Origin: a virus
Length of the DNA stretch: 36,214 nt
Reading direction: 5' to 3' (one strand)
IMG/VR virus record: IMGVR_UViG_3300002144_000390
Coordinates: 1 to 36,214 of that record
Part shown: piece after piece, positions 6,418-13,742 of the stretch
Layout of the letters: each line of letters opens with the position of its first letter
Position numbering within the stretch: position 1 is the stretch's first letter
Notes under the pieces: generated by a model
What the model was told of the DNA's origin: nothing
Database searches by the model: none
The model's input: only the letters and a program-made list of their open reading frames with translations
Made by a program: the position numbers and the translations under genes

Positions 6418-6963
6418 ATGAAAATTCAAATTAACGATGTACGTTTAGCATTCCCCGCGCTCTTTACACCTAAAGTTTCTGATTTTGGCGCGGCCAAGTT
6501 TGGCGCAGCTTTTTTGTTTCCATTTGACAGTGAAGCTAAAAAACGCATCGAGGACGCAATCGAAACAGTTGGGAAAGAGAAATGGGCTGCTAAATGGCCT
6601 GTTATTAAAAAAGCGCTTATCGCGGGCCAAAAAGTGTGCTTAAAAGACGGCGACATTAAAGCCCAGTATGCGGGCTACGAGGGTAATTGGTTCGTTAACA
6701 CAAGCGCAACAGCCGCACCAATGGTTGTAGACCGTGATGTCAACATCACACTCACCGAGCGCGATGGTAAGCCCTACGGGGGTTGCTACGTCAACGCCTC
6801 TATTGACATCTGGGCACAAGACAATAAATTCGGCCAGCGTGTTAACGCCACTTTAGTGGGCGTGCAATTTGTTCGCGACGGAGACGCATTCGGGGGTGGG
6901 GCAAAAGCGTCGGCCAATGAGTTTGAGTCGCTCAGTTTTGAATCGGCTGACGACCTCCTATGA
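6418..6963 (+). CDS. DUF2815-type single-stranded DNA-binding protein
   Basis: This 181-residue protein resembles DUF2815, a phage family thought to be an OB-fold ssDNA-binding protein like T7 gp2.5. The N-terminus MKIQINDVRLAFPALFTP, the middle YAGYEGNWFVNTSA and the NASIDIWAQDN segment fit that family. The C-terminus ends in an acidic tail (SFESADDLL), as in single-strand binding proteins that recruit partners through their tails. AAGG lies upstream of the ATG. The stop shares four bases with the polymerase start (ATGA), and the order nuclease, ssDNA-binding protein, polymerase argues for a joint role in replication and recombination. Confidence 0.8.
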   Translation: MKIQINDVRLAFPALFTPKVSDFGAAKFGAAFLFPFDSEAKKRIEDAIETVGKEKWAAKWPVIKKALIAGQKVCLKDGDIKAQYAGYEGNWFVNTSATAAPMVVDRDVNITLTERDGKPYGGCYVNASIDIWAQDNKFGQRVNATLVGVQFVRDGDAFGGGAKASANEFESLSFESADDLL

Positions 6964-8999
6964 ATCTCTGGGTTGACCTAGAAACATTCTGCACGGTGCC
7001 GATTCGACACGGCACTGACGCATACGCACAGAGCGCTGAGATTATGCTCTGTGCGTATGCCGTAGATGGCGGGCCAGTCACCGTGGTTGAGAGTTTGACC
7101 CCTGAGTTGCGCGAACTCTTTGCCACAGCCGACACCGTAACGGCCCACAATAGCCGCTTTGACCGCACGGTGTTGCGCCACGCTTGGGGTATTGATTTAC
7201 CCATCACCAAGTGGCGCGACACGATGGTTCAGGCCCTTGCTCACTCGTTGCCCGGTTCGCTTGGTGATTTGTGCGACATTCTTCACGTTCCAACTGATAA
7301 GGCCAAAGACAAAGACGGGCGGGCTCTAATTATGCTTTTCTGCAAACCTAGGCCCATTAACGCCAAGATTACCCGCGCCACAAAAGAGACCCACCCCGAA
7401 GAGTGGCAACGGTTAATCACATACGCGGGCCAAGATATAGAGGCCATGCGCTACGTTAACGAGTTGCTCCCCCACTGGAATTACAAGGGCGCGGAGCTCG
7501 CGCTCTGGCATCTTGATCAAACCATTAACGACCGTGGTGTCGCAATCGACATGGAGCTGGTGAACGCGGCGCTGCGTGCTGTGGAGCGTGAAAAGAAAGT
7601 TCTCGCCTCTCGCGCAAGTGGCATAACCGACGGCGCTTTAGCATCCACTACGCAACGCGCCGCAATGATAGAGCACATGCTCCAAGTGTATGGGGTGACG
7701 CTGCCCGACTTGCAAGCCTCGACCTTAGAGCGCCGCGTAAACGACCCAGATTTACCACTGGCTTTGCGTGAGCTACTTGCTGTGCGCTTGCAAGCCTCCA
7801 CCTCATCAACGGCCAAGTACAAGACCTTGGCCCAAGCCACCTCCCCCGACGCTCGGTTACGTGGAACGCTTCAGTTCTGTGGCGCCTCGCGCACTGGTCG
7901 TTGGGCAGGGCGTTTAGTGCAGCTGCAAAACTTACCCCGCCCCTCCCTCGAACAAGACGTAATTGACGCGGGCATTGAGGCCATGAAAGCCGATTGCGAA
8001 GACCTTGTCTTTGACAACGTCATGCAGTTGACCTCTAACACCATTCGGGGCTGCATCGTGGCCCCAAGGGGGCGCAAACTCGTCGTGTCCGACTTATCTA
8101 ACATCGAGGGTCGAGTCGCGGCGTGGCTCGCGGGCGAGGAGTGGAAGCTCGATGCGTTTCGGGCGTTTGATGCGGGCACAGGGCCAGACCTGTACAAGTT
8201 GGCCTACGCCAAGGCGTTTCGCGTGCGCCCCGAGGACGTGTCCAAAGACCAGCGCCAAATCGGTAAGGTCATGGAGTTAGCACTCGCCTATCAAGGTGGG
8301 GTTGGCGCGTTCTTGACGTTTGCTAACGCCTACAGCATCGACTTAGAGGCCATGGGTGAGCAAGCGATTGCATCCTTGCCAAGCGGCGTGCGCCGCGAGG
8401 CAGACGAGTTCTATGACTGGATGCTCAAGGAGAAGCGCCCCACCCACGGGCTCACACGCCAAGCGTTCACTGTATGTGATGGGTTCAAGCGATTGTGGCG
8501 CCAAGCCCACCCCGCCGTCTCATCTATCTGGAGCGAATTGGAGCGCGCCGTGCGCGAGGCCATAGAGACCCCGATAGAAGTCTTTGAGGTCAGAGCCCTT
8601 CGCGTGCAACGCATCGGTAATTGGTTGCGCATCAAGTTGCCTTCTGGTCGGGTGCTGTGCTACCCCTCCCCCACCATTCAAGAGGGCAAGATTTCCTATA
8701 TGGGTGTCAATCAGTACAGCCGCAACTGGTCAAGGCTCACAACTTACGGGGGCAAGATATTCGAGAACTTATGCCAAGCCGTGGCCCGTGACGTGATGGC
8801 GGCGAACATGCTCGCCATGGAACAAGCGGGCTACGACATTGTGCTGTCCGTGCATGACGAACTTATCACTGAAACACCAGATAGCGCGGCGTACAGCCAC
8901 GAGCACCTTTCATCTTTACTCTCCACCACACCCCCATGGGCGCAAGACATGCCACTTGCCGCCGCTGGGTTCGAAACACCACGATATCGTAAGGACTAG
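6960..8999 (+). CDS. Family A DNA polymerase with 3'-5' exonuclease domain
   Basis: This 679-residue replicative polymerase has a DnaQ-like proofreading domain with VDLETF (Asp6, Glu8), HNSRFD (Asp68) and YAGQD (Tyr155, Asp159). The polymerase domain has motif A VSDLSNIEGR (Asp378), motif B R432-x3-K436-x3-L440-x3-Y444 and motif C VHDE (His632, Asp633, Glu634), all intact. There is no 5'-3' exonuclease domain, so it is the short phage-type PolA. The residue equivalent to the discriminating Phe/Tyr of motif B is Leu440, which is atypical and may affect nucleotide selection. It overlaps both neighbours closely and is part of the early operon. Primers probably come from the primase-helicase on the other arm. 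Confidence 0.95.
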   Translation: MNLWVDLETFCTVPIRHGTDAYAQSAEIMLCAYAVDGGPVTVVESLTPELRELFATADTVTAHNSRFDRTVLRHAWGIDLPITKWRDTMVQALAHSLPGSLGDLCDILHVPTDKAKDKDGRALIMLFCKPRPINAKITRATKETHPEEWQRLITYAGQDIEAMRYVNELLPHWNYKGAELALWHLDQTINDRGVAIDMELVNAALRAVEREKKVLASRASGITDGALASTTQRAAMIEHMLQVYGVTLPDLQASTLERRVNDPDLPLALRELLAVRLQASTSSTAKYKTLAQATSPDARLRGTLQFCGASRTGRWAGRLVQLQNLPRPSLEQDVIDAGIEAMKADCEDLVFDNVMQLTSNTIRGCIVAPRGRKLVVSDLSNIEGRVAAWLAGEEWKLDAFRAFDAGTGPDLYKLAYAKAFRVRPEDVSKDQRQIGKVMELALAYQGGVGAFLTFANAYSIDLEAMGEQAIASLPSGVRREADEFYDWMLKEKRPTHGLTRQAFTVCDGFKRLWRQAHPAVSSIWSELERAVREAIETPIEVFEVRALRVQRIGNWLRIKLPSGRVLCYPSPTIQEGKISYMGVNQYSRNWSRLTTYGGKIFENLCQAVARDVMAANMLAMEQAGYDIVLSVHDELITETPDSAAYSHEHLSSLLSTTPPWAQDMPLAAAGFETPRYRKD

Positions 9000-9001
9000 A
9001 C

Positions 9002-9274
9002 ATGAACGTATTAGAAAGACAAATCGAATGGGCCTTGGTTCAACGCGTTAAATCCCTAGGCGGATTGTGCGTCAAGCAAGAATGGGCTAATTTACGCGGC
9101 GCACCAGACCGCTTGGTAATGATTCCCGGTGGCATCATCTTTATGGTGGAGCTCAAACGCTACGGTGTTAAGCCCGAGCCTCACCAGACAAGACTGCACA
9201 ACAAGATACGCAAGATGGGCATACAGGTGCTCGTTATTGATTCTATTGAAAAAGCAATAGGCATCTTGACATGA
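9002..9274 (+). CDS. VRR-NUC domain nuclease
   Basis: This 90-residue single-domain nuclease of the VRR-NUC type shows the PD-(D/E)XK pattern as an N-terminal Glu (E5/E9), RGAPDRLVM (Asp36), MVELKRYG (Glu50, Lys52) and a downstream Gln62. Stand-alone phage VRR-NUC proteins are usually small like this and have been linked to processing of branched DNA such as Holliday junctions. It overlaps the SNF2-like helicase gene by four bases (ATGA), so the two are probably co-translated and act on the same substrate. The start ATG at 9002 follows the polymerase stop by two bases. Confidence 0.88.
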   Translation: MNVLERQIEWALVQRVKSLGGLCVKQEWANLRGAPDRLVMIPGGIIFMVELKRYGVKPEPHQTRLHNKIRKMGIQVLVIDSIEKAIGILT

Positions 9275-10653
9275 CCTTGCGTAAGTATCAGCACGACATG
9301 CTCATGCACATTATCAATACGCCTAGATGCGGGGTATTTGCGTCTATGGGTAGTGGTAAGACTCGCGCAGTGCTCGAGGCCATTAGCATGCTCGAGGTGT
9401 TGGAGCCCGTGTTGCCCGTGCTGGTAGTGGCTCCTTTGCGTGTGGCGAAATCTACGTGGCCCGCAGAAATTGCTAAATGGCCCACCCTTGAGCATCTGCG
9501 TTGCGCTTTTATCGGTGGCTCAGTCAAGGAGCGCCGAGCCGCCTTAGACACCCAAGCTGATGTGTTCACTACCAACTATGAAAACATACCGTGGCTAGTT
9601 GACCACTTCAAAGACAAGTGGCCCTACCGCATGGTGGTGCTCGATGAGTCGACGCGTTTTAAAGCATTCAGACTGCGCCAAGGCTCGATGCGTGCTCGGG
9701 CTTTTGCCAAAGTCGCACACGCCCACGTTAACCGTGTGGTGCTGCTCACAGGCACGCCCGCCCCCCAAGGCTTGGTTGATTTATGGGGCCAGCACTGGTT
9801 CATAGACCGTGGCGCGGCTTTAGGGCGCTCATTTGACGCATACAAAAGCCGCTGGTTTCAGTCCATTCAAGTGGGCGTAAGCCGATTTGCTTCGGTGCTC
9901 AAACCGATGCCCCACGCGCAAAAGGAAATAGAGGACTTGCTACGCGACACCATTATCACGATTGATGTTGCTGACTACATGGACATTGGAAAGCCCGTGG
10001 TTAACGTTATCGAAGTGGAGCTCCCAAAGGCGGCGATGGTGACGTACCGCGAGATGGAGCGCGAAATGTTTACCGTACTACAAGACACTGAAGTTGAAGC
10101 GCACAGCGCGGCATCTCGCACCATGAAGTGTTTGCAGATGGCAAATGGTGCAGTCTACGACCCCGAGGACACAACCCGTCATATGGAGTTTCATCGTGAA
10201 AAGCTGGACGTTCTTGCAAGCATTATTGAAGAGGCATCGGGCGCACCAATCTTGGTCGCCTACCACTTCCGATCTGACTTGGAAAGACTTTGCAAAGCCT
10301 TCCCCCAAGGCCGAGCATTGGACAAAAACCCCAAAACCATCGACGACTGGAACGACGGAAAAATCCCCATCCTCTTTGCCCACCCCAGCTCAGCGGGACA
10401 TGGATTGAACTTGGCCCAAGGCGGCCACATTCTCGTGTTCTTTGCGCTTAATTGGAGCCTAGAAGAGCACCTGCAAATTATTGAACGTGTAGGCCCCACG
10501 CGCCAAGCCCAGCTCGGTACGGGCAAAGCCTGTGAGCTGCACTACATCGTGGCCAAAAACACCGTAGACGAGCTGGTGCTCGAGCGCTTACGTACAAAGA
10601 AATCAGTACAAGACATTTTGTTAAACGCACTTAAACAACGAGAACAATTATGA
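9271..10653 (+). CDS. SNF2-like DEAD/DEAH-box helicase
   Basis: This 460-residue SF2 ATPase has motif I ASMGSGKT (Lys30), Ia VVAPLRVAKSTWPAEI, motif II VVLDES (Asp125, Glu126), motif III LLTGTP (160-163), motif V SAGHGLNLAQGG (about 374-385) and motif VI IIERVGPTRQ (403-412). The order and the DES box fit the SNF2-like helicases common in phage replication modules, which usually sit beside VRR-NUC and DUF3310 genes exactly as here. It probably remodels branched DNA or displaces proteins during replication or recombination. The gene starts in an ATGA overlap with the nuclease and ends in one with the DUF3310 gene. Confidence 0.9.
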   Translation: MTLRKYQHDMLMHIINTPRCGVFASMGSGKTRAVLEAISMLEVLEPVLPVLVVAPLRVAKSTWPAEIAKWPTLEHLRCAFIGGSVKERRAALDTQADVFTTNYENIPWLVDHFKDKWPYRMVVLDESTRFKAFRLRQGSMRARAFAKVAHAHVNRVVLLTGTPAPQGLVDLWGQHWFIDRGAALGRSFDAYKSRWFQSIQVGVSRFASVLKPMPHAQKEIEDLLRDTIITIDVADYMDIGKPVVNVIEVELPKAAMVTYREMEREMFTVLQDTEVEAHSAASRTMKCLQMANGAVYDPEDTTRHMEFHREKLDVLASIIEEASGAPILVAYHFRSDLERLCKAFPQGRALDKNPKTIDDWNDGKIPILFAHPSSAGHGLNLAQGGHILVFFALNWSLEEHLQIIERVGPTRQAQLGTGKACELHYIVAKNTVDELVLERLRTKKSVQDILLNALKQREQL

Positions 10654-10862
10654 AAGACCAAAACGATTTAGTGAACCACCCGCCGCACTACACGAGCCAC
10701 CCTTCGGGCGTGGAGTGTATACAAATCACTGAGCACATGGGGTTTTGTTTAGGAAATGCCGTGAAATATTTATGGCGTGCTGACCTCAAAGACAACGCCA
10801 TTGAGGACTTACAAAAAGCGCAGTTTTATATTGACCGCGAAATCGCAAGGAGATTGAAATGA
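10650..10862 (+). CDS. DUF3310 (SaV-like) protein
   Basis: This 70-residue protein has the hallmark order of DUF3310: VNHPPHYTSHPSGVECIQI, then LGNAVKYLWRADLKDN and AIEDLQKAQFYIDREI. The His and Tyr residues in HPPHY and the Tyr-Leu-Trp-Arg segment are the conserved core. Members of the family are small nucleotide kinase-associated or metabolic phage proteins; one staphylococcal phage relative (SaV) is known as an inhibitor of abortive defence. I treat the function here as unknown. It is tightly packed in the operon with four-base overlaps at both ends. Confidence 0.85.
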   Translation: MKDQNDLVNHPPHYTSHPSGVECIQITEHMGFCLGNAVKYLWRADLKDNAIEDLQKAQFYIDREIARRLK

Positions 10863-11050
10863 AAGAATGTGATTGCCAATGCGTTATCAACGATATTAAA
10901 GCCACGGCCCGTGAAGGCGTGACGCGTGAGCTGATGGCTCAAATATCAGACAAAGAGCGTCAAATCGCGCACCTTGAGCGCCTAGTGGAGCTGCTCAAAA
11001 TGGATCTCGACGTGGCCCGTGGTGAGATCACTTTCTCGGGCAAGGCGTAA
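10859..11050 (+). CDS. Short coiled-coil protein, 63 aa
   Basis: This 63-residue protein has an N-terminal cysteine pair (CDCQC, residues 4-8) and a long amphipathic helix with heptad-like spacing (ELMAQISDKERQIAHLERLVELLKM, in two halves). It probably forms a coiled-coil dimer. The N-terminal cysteines could bind a metal or form disulphides, but three cysteines within five residues are not enough to name a zinc finger. It starts in an ATGA overlap with the DUF3310 gene and is followed two bases later by the HTH gene. No function is assigned. Confidence 0.65.
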   Translation: MKECDCQCVINDIKATAREGVTRELMAQISDKERQIAHLERLVELLKMDLDVARGEITFSGKA

Positions 11051-11052
11051 CC

Positions 11053-11415
11053 ATGGAAACGCAATTCTACCGCCTTGCTCAAGTGGCCAAAATTACGGGC
11101 ATGTCCTACAGCGCCGTATTTCAAATGCGTGAGCACTTAGGCTCTAAGTTCCCCGGCTCGCGCATATGGTTGGTGCACAAATCAGCTATTGACGCACTTA
11201 TTCGTTTTCGTATAGAATCATCCCTGCTACTGCTGCGGGGCGTTAAGGAAACTAAATGTCCATCTTCAAACACCCCGACTCTGGCATCTGGTACGTTGAC
11301 ATCGTACTTCCAAACGGAAAACGAGTTAAACGCTCTACTCGCAACAAAGACAAGAAAGCCGCGCAGGAATACCACGACAAAGTTAAAGCCGAATCGTGGC
11401 GCATCGAGCACTTAG
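11053..11415 (+). CDS. Excisionase-like HTH protein overlapping the integrase
   Basis: This is a 120-residue frame. Residues about 5-60 form a MerR/excisionase-type winged helix (FYRLAQVAKITGMSYSAVFQ, then SRIWLVHKSAIDALI). It lies directly upstream of the integrase and reads into it: residues about 69-120 are encoded by DNA that also encodes the first 53 integrase residues. The tail (rich in Thr, Ser and Lys, e.g. KTRKPRRNTTTKLKPNRG) has low complexity and looks shaped by the integrase frame, though it is basic and could contact DNA. Position and fold suggest directionality control of integration, in the manner of overlapping xis/int in lambda. Assignment as Xis is inferred from context. Confidence 0.6.
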   Translation: METQFYRLAQVAKITGMSYSAVFQMREHLGSKFPGSRIWLVHKSAIDALIRFRIESSLLLLRGVKETKCPSSNTPTLASGTLTSYFQTENELNALLATKTRKPRRNTTTKLKPNRGASST

Positions 11416-12302
11416 GTGATAAGCCTGAGCACCTGTTCGATGAGGCAGCGGTGATGTACTTGAAATCGTGCGCGGGGCTGCGGGACTACAGAAGTAAGGT
11501 CTCGCAGATGAGGTACTGGGTACAGTGCTTTAAAGGCCAGACCATTCGCTCTTTAACAACTGACATCATCATGGACGCAGTACCCGAGAACAAGCGGGTG
11601 CAAAGTGGCGGGCCCTTGCCCATGAACCCCGCGACTAAAAACCGCTACCTAGCCACGTTGAGCAAATTGCTTAACTTGTGCGTGAATCGTGGTTGGCTCG
11701 ATGCGGCTCCTAAAATATTGAAATTCAAGGAAGCCGAAATTCGCGAGTCGTTTATGACTGTGGAACAAGCGCAAACGTTCCTAGGGGTTATGGCTGAAGG
11801 CTGGATGAAAGAGGTTTGCCGTTTTGCTCTAGCCACCGGAATGAGAGCGGGTGAGATTCTCAGTCTGGAGTGGCGCCACGTTGACGTTGCTCGCAAGACA
11901 GCGGCGGTGACAGCGGCCAACGCCAAGTCCGGTTCAGGTAGAGCTGTGCCGCTTAACTTTGACGCTATGGGCGTTATTTTAAGTCGATACGGCAAGCACG
12001 ATAAATTTGTTTTTGCACGCGTTGATTCGGCCACCGCTGAAGTTGACCGTCGCACTTTTAAACGTGCTGTTAAAGATGCAGGTTTGCCTGAGACGTTTCG
12101 TTTTCACGACCTCAGACATACGTGGGCCTCGTTCCATGCACAAGCTGGGACATCTGCGCTTGTGCTGCAACAGTTAGGGGGTTGGAAAACGCTGGCAATG
12201 CTAAATCGCTACGCGCATTTCAACATGGAATCTCTGCGCGAGTTTGTGGAAAACTCGGCATTAAATTCTGCCCCTAAGCCCCGATTAACCCTTGTTTCTT
12301 GA
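11256..12302 (+). CDS. int: Tyrosine-family integrase
   Basis: This 348-residue site-specific recombinase has an N-terminal arm-binding domain (residues 1-45, including GIWYVDIVLPNGKRVKRST), a core-binding helical domain (about 55-150) and a catalytic domain. Catalytic residues present: Arg197 (ATGMRAGE), Lys224 (NAKSG), His284 and Arg287 (HDLRH), Trp310 in the variable His/Trp position (LGGW) and nucleophile Tyr319 (NRYAH). AAGGA precedes the ATG. It is the last gene of the early operon, and the putative attP core begins 73 bases after its stop, the usual arrangement for tRNA-targeting phages. All active-site positions appear intact. Confidence 0.95.
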   Translation: MSIFKHPDSGIWYVDIVLPNGKRVKRSTRNKDKKAAQEYHDKVKAESWRIEHLGDKPEHLFDEAAVMYLKSCAGLRDYRSKVSQMRYWVQCFKGQTIRSLTTDIIMDAVPENKRVQSGGPLPMNPATKNRYLATLSKLLNLCVNRGWLDAAPKILKFKEAEIRESFMTVEQAQTFLGVMAEGWMKEVCRFALATGMRAGEILSLEWRHVDVARKTAAVTAANAKSGSGRAVPLNFDAMGVILSRYGKHDKFVFARVDSATAEVDRRTFKRAVKDAGLPETFRFHDLRHTWASFHAQAGTSALVLQQLGGWKTLAMLNRYAHFNMESLREFVENSALNSAPKPRLTLVS

Positions 12303-12696
12303 GATATGTGTCCAAGTTTAGGCCAAGTGCTTATTTATGATAGTGGCTACTTCTTTAGAGAACCGCGTATTTACTGGTGGCGCATCCCTGATTCGAACAG
12401 GGGACCTGCGGATTATGATTCCTATCGAAATTTAGCCACGCAAACCTTCAAGACCCGCATAAATGTTAGCTCTGCGGCAGTAGCGCCCATCTAAAAAGCG
12501 CGGGTTTTGAGGCTTACCTATTTACTGGCTTTGCGCCCTGTTTGCCAATCTTTAAGGCCAAGTTACGGCTTAGTTGTATCTAAAGTTTTTAACGCAGTAC
12601 GTTTTAAAAAAGTGACAGGTTTTGAGTGTTAGCGACTCAAGTGTTTTATTTCTTCTCAACGTCTTTAAAAAAGCTTGCTATATAGCGCCCTGTCAC
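12303..12696. other. attP region: tRNA-derived core with candidate integrase arm sites
   Basis: On the minus strand 12375-12418 reads as the 3' part of a tRNA: anticodon CAT (12415-12417), TCCGC, AGGTC, T-stem CCCTG/CAGGG around TTCGAAT, ATGCGCC, then A and CCA. The 5' half of a tRNA is absent, as expected for an attP core. Direct repeats flank it: AGGCCAAGT at 12320-12328 and 12555-12563, and TATTTACTGG at 12368-12377 and 12519-12528. An inverted repeat GTGACAGG/CCTGTCAC lies at 12612-12619 and 12689-12696. These could be integrase or accessory-protein sites. No gene is supported in 12303-12885. Confidence 0.75.
12622..12650 (+). terminator. Weak terminator-like hairpin downstream of integrase
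   Basis: TTGAGT (12622-12627) pairs with ACTCAA (12635-12640) around a 7-base loop and is followed by GTGTTTTATTT. The stem is only six pairs, so this may instead be an accessory-protein site in the attP arm. Confidence 0.35.
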
Positions 12697-12751
12697 GCCT
12701 AATCTAACAATATCTGCATCGACTTTCCGTGATGGGTTGTAGTTTTACTCT

Positions 12752-12893
12752 TCGACCCTGAATAGCGTGAAACCAAAAACTCACGACAGCTAAAACAAGA
12801 AAGCGCGATGTGTATAGGGTCGAGTACCTTCCCTGTGGCTCTGATTGCGTGTAGGGGTTGTAGACCCACACCACGACACGATAGGCTATCGTG
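12752..12893. other. Non-coding stretch with nested inverted repeats
   Basis: Several stems are packed together: TCGACCCT (12752-12759) with AGGGTCGA (12816-12823), enclosing CGTGA (12766-12770) with TCACG (12781-12785); an imperfect stem at about 12849-12871; and the perfect CACGATAG-G-CTATCGTG (12877-12893), which overlaps the stop codon of the spanin gene. It may be the structured 3' end of the late transcript, or a small RNA. No T-run marks it as a simple terminator. Short opposite-frame ORFs here look accidental. Confidence 0.45.
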
Positions 12894-13302
12894 CGGTGCT
12901 TTTGACCCACCTTTGAAGCTCGACAAGTTGGAGCGTGGTCTCGGCGCATTGTTCGACTAGATAAGGGTCGCTGTTGGCGGTGGCTTCATTAAGTCTGCGG
13001 GTGGGGTCGGTGGCTCTGGGCACCTGACCGCGACCGGACTGGCGCAAGCTGTCAGCATAGCGACGCTGAACACTAGCAAGGCGTGTTTTGTAATCCTGCT
13101 CAATCTCTTGCTTGTCTGCTTCATGTCGCGCCTCGGTCTTTTTTGTTTTGATCTCAGCGGCCTGTGCGACCGCATCTACCTGTGCCTTAAATTGCACAAA
13201 ATTCTTATGTTCATGCTCGTAGCCTGATAGCCAACCTGACCCAAACAATGCCACGACAGCTACCGCGTACCAGACCCACCTTGAATACAGCAAGCCAAAC
13301 AT
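12886..13302 (-). CDS. Rz: Inner-membrane spanin (Rz-like)
   Basis: This 138-residue protein has an N-terminal transmembrane anchor (about residues 7-26, WVWYAVAVVALFGSGWLSG) and a long charged, probably coiled-coil, periplasmic part (about 35-95, KTKKTEARHEADKQEIEQDY and onward). This is the topology of an i-spanin, which bridges the periplasm with the outer-membrane lipoprotein partner to fuse membranes in the last step of lysis. The ATG at 13302 shares a base with the lysozyme stop (TGATG); the longer frame upstream would run through the lysozyme gene and is rejected. The o-spanin gene is nested in another frame inside it. It is the last gene of the late operon. Confidence 0.85.
   Translation of the reverse strand: MFGLLYSRWVWYAVAVVALFGSGWLSGYEHEHKNFVQFKAQVDAVAQAAEIKTKKTEARHEADKQEIEQDYKTRLASVQRRYADSLRQSGRGQVPRATDPTRRLNEATANSDPYLVEQCAETTLQLVELQRWVKSTAR
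12957..13124 (-). CDS. Rz1: Outer-membrane spanin lipoprotein (Rz1-like), nested in Rz
   Basis: This 55-residue lipoprotein is encoded entirely within the Rz gene in another frame. Signal peptide: basic start (KQTSKRLSRITKH), hydrophobic stretch ALLVFSVAM and lipobox LTAC with Cys27. The mature part is only about 29 residues and rich in proline (PEPPTPPADLMKPPP), typical of o-spanins. An upstream ATG at 13175 is possible but would put a long basic stretch before the signal peptide. The embedded Rz/Rz1 arrangement is the lambda-like architecture. It contains a second Cys (Cys35), which could form a disulphide-linked dimer. Confidence 0.88.
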   Translation of the reverse strand: MKQTSKRLSRITKHALLVFSVAMLTACASPVAVRCPEPPTPPADLMKPPPTATLI

Positions 13303-13742
13303 CACGCCAAGTCCATAAACAAGTTGGCCTCTTCCTCGCGACGACGCTTTAGACCCGCCATCTCGCGGCCACCAGCCCTGTCCCATCTCACAAATTCGTT
13401 TAACGCACCATCAAAATCGTTGCCGTTAATCTTCTTCAGTAGCGTCGATTTAGCAAAGTTTGCGACACCCACGTTGTAGATAAAATCAACGAGCGCATCG
13501 AACTGGCTCTGCGTAATCGGTTGCGTCACAAGCTCGTTCACAGCGTCTTCAGCGGTCTGAATGTCGTTGCGTAGCCAGAAGTCGGCTTGTGCCTCATCAC
13601 ATACGTCACCGCGTCTGACACCACCCGTGTGGCCATAAGCAATCGTCCAAGGCTCACCACCAGTGGCTGGGTCTGGGTAGGCACGGGCAGAGAAGCCCTC
13701 GTGCTTTTTAATAAACTCGATACCTTGGTCACTTGTTCTCAT
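13302..13742 (-). CDS. Endolysin, GH24 lysozyme (T4/P22 type)
   Basis: This 146-residue muramidase has the catalytic triad pattern in the first 40 residues: Glu15 (KKHEGFS), Asp24 (YPDPATGG) and Thr33 (PWTIAYGHT). The rest (ELVTQPITQSQFDALVDFIY, then KKINGNDFDGALNEFVRW) matches the helical C-lobe of GH24 enzymes. It lacks a signal peptide or SAR helix, so it should depend on a holin for release. The ATG at 13742 (MRTSDQG) is preferred over one six codons earlier, which is outside the conserved domain. The gene overlaps the upstream membrane-protein gene by 14 bases and the Rz gene by one. Confidence 0.93.
   Translation of the reverse strand: MRTSDQGIEFIKKHEGFSARAYPDPATGGEPWTIAYGHTGGVRRGDVCDEAQADFWLRNDIQTAEDAVNELVTQPITQSQFDALVDFIYNVGVANFAKSTLLKKINGNDFDGALNEFVRWDRAGGREMAGLKRRREEEANLFMDLA

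Noticed and set aside
12306-12494. 62-residue plus-strand ORF with RIPDSNRGPADYDS
   Set aside because: That phrase is the translation of the antisense of a tRNA 3' half, a known source of spurious proteins; here it is the attP core.
12699-12949. Two overlapping minus-strand ORFs of 75 and 81 codons
   Set aside because: They run through nested inverted repeats, have no ribosome site and overlap the spanin 3' end; composition is not protein-like.
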